Positions 63,566 to 64,000 of a DNA stretch of 64,000 nucleotides are shown here, piece after piece (positions within the stretch are counted from its first letter, which is position 1; every line of letters starts with the position of its first letter). This stretch comes from DASYKS01 sp031404815 (GTDB lineage: Bacteria; Acidobacteriota; Thermoanaerobaculia; Multivoradales; UBA5704), in the NCBI GenBank assembly GCA_031404815.1, contig JANNIH010000020.1:30462-94461 (forward strand), read 5' to 3'. The notes beneath the pieces were generated by a model. It searched no databases. It was not told the origin of the DNA and saw only the letters and a list, made by a program, of their open reading frames with translations. Made by a program: the position numbers and the translations under genes.

Positions 63566-64000
63566 GGGCGTCGGGCGTCGCCTGCGGGCGACCCTCGGCG
63601 TCCTGCTGCTGCCGCTCGTTCTGACCGCCTGCCAGGCGACCGCGCCGCAGAAGAGTCCGGTTCCGGCACGGCCGGAGGTGCGTCCGCTCGCCCTGTCCGC
63701 CGAAGAGAAAGCGTTCCTGGTCGAACCGACCGCCGGTTTCGCCGGTCCGCTCAAGCAGGAGCGGCACGACGAGATCTTGGGCGCCCACCAGCGCCTGATG
63801 CAGGCGGGCGATCTGGCTGGAGCCCTCGCCCTCGCCGAGCGGCTGCTTGCGGCCGAGCCCGATTTCGTGCCGGGCCGGGTGCTCGGCGGGCAGGTCGAGT
63901 TTGCTCGGGGTGACCTCGGCGCGGTCTTGCGCCGCTTGCTCCCCGGCGCCCCGACCGCGCCCGCGATCTGCGCCCCCGGTTACACCGCCTGCCAGCTGCT
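63540..64000 (+). CDS. TPR-type lipoprotein, 3' end beyond the window
   Basis: From TTG 63540, which overlaps the hfq end by 26 bp, the frame stays open to the window edge (153 codons seen). It has a charged n-region, a hydrophobic core (LGVLLLPLVLTAC) and a lipobox cysteine near residue 31. The mature part has a Pro-rich linker and a TPR-like helix pair (ILGAHQRLMQAGDLAGALAL, then AERLLAAEPDFVPGRVLGGQ). The start codon is uncertain, and the function is unknown. Confidence 0.65.
   Translation, partial: MRRPLPSPEGVGRRLRATLGVLLLPLVLTACQATAPQKSPVPARPEVRPLALSAEEKAFLVEPTAGFAGPLKQERHDEILGAHQRLMQAGDLAGALALAERLLAAEPDFVPGRVLGGQVEFARGDLGAVLRRLLPGAPTAPAICAPGYTACQL

Overview
This is a GC-rich chromosomal window whose gene content suggests an Acidobacteriota member, probably close to class Thermoanaerobaculia. 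That is an inference from several lineage-typical items: a secreted esterase with a C-terminal 'LVKxxDGC..NGxFWVxxA' domain, a helix-turn-helix protein with a long TPR-like tail, DUF6600/FecR surface proteins, an M13 peptidase and exported TPR-CHAT proteins. No rRNA, tRNA or CRISPR array was recognised.

Layout. 1-3.7 kb: a relic of mtnC, then a four-gene FkbK-FkbJ-FkbI-FkbH-like operon that makes an ACP-bound hydroxymalonyl/methoxymalonyl-type extender unit; no polyketide synthase or O-methyltransferase lies beside it. 3.7-16.7 kb: hydrolases (two SGNH, an amidase, two alpha/beta hydrolases), a GT-C-like membrane protein, an AAA ATPase + DUF4276 pair (candidate defence system), a methyltransferase with duplicated beta domains, sufT, an HD protein and a PpiC-type lipoprotein. 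16.8-20.2 kb: an XRE regulator with a perfect palindromic operator candidate, a secreted peptide with three identical-format two-cysteine repeats, an HTH-TPR protein and a protein with a carbinolamine-dehydratase-like tail. 20.3-27 kb: an Rhs polymorphic toxin with its candidate immunity gene and a displaced rhs fragment. 27-33.9 kb: M13 peptidase, half-length asparaginase, CoA-pyrophosphatase Nudix, class II photolyase, GT14-like glycosyltransferase. 33.9-37.8 kb: a bufferin/methanobactin-type operon (Cys-rich Tat precursor, DUF692 MNIO enzyme, DUF2063 partner) with DUF2071 and DoxX genes facing it.

37.9-43.1 kb is the most unusual part: an exported TPR-CHAT protease-like protein, a protein I do not recognise and a trypsin-like protease in one tight operon. 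The last two genes have clearly lower G+C than the rest of the window. It is followed by a decayed ParE toxin with an intact antitoxin.

43.8-54.3 kb is mostly housekeeping (GGDEF, RluA-type synthase, lspA, ThiE/TenI, FecR/DUF6600, a cNMP-binding TPR protein, def, cysS, yraN). 54.3-57.9 kb is a second accessory island: a DUF2188 + 'VNCPFD' nucleotide-hydrolase-like pair abutting a truncated vapC, a second broken vapBC, a chimeric PIN-tail ORF, and opposed arrays of 21-bp repeats ended by a strong terminator. 58-64 kb is conserved core: ribH, nusB, leuS, lptE, miaA, hfq and the start of a TPR lipoprotein, with miaA running 122 bp into hfq.

Several palindromic repeat families (14.96, 36.4, 47.5, 51.7 and 62.3 kb) sit at gene ends. 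In two cases the repeat itself supplies the stop codon. Short in-frame tandem repeats decorate cysS, the FkbH end and the FecR protein.
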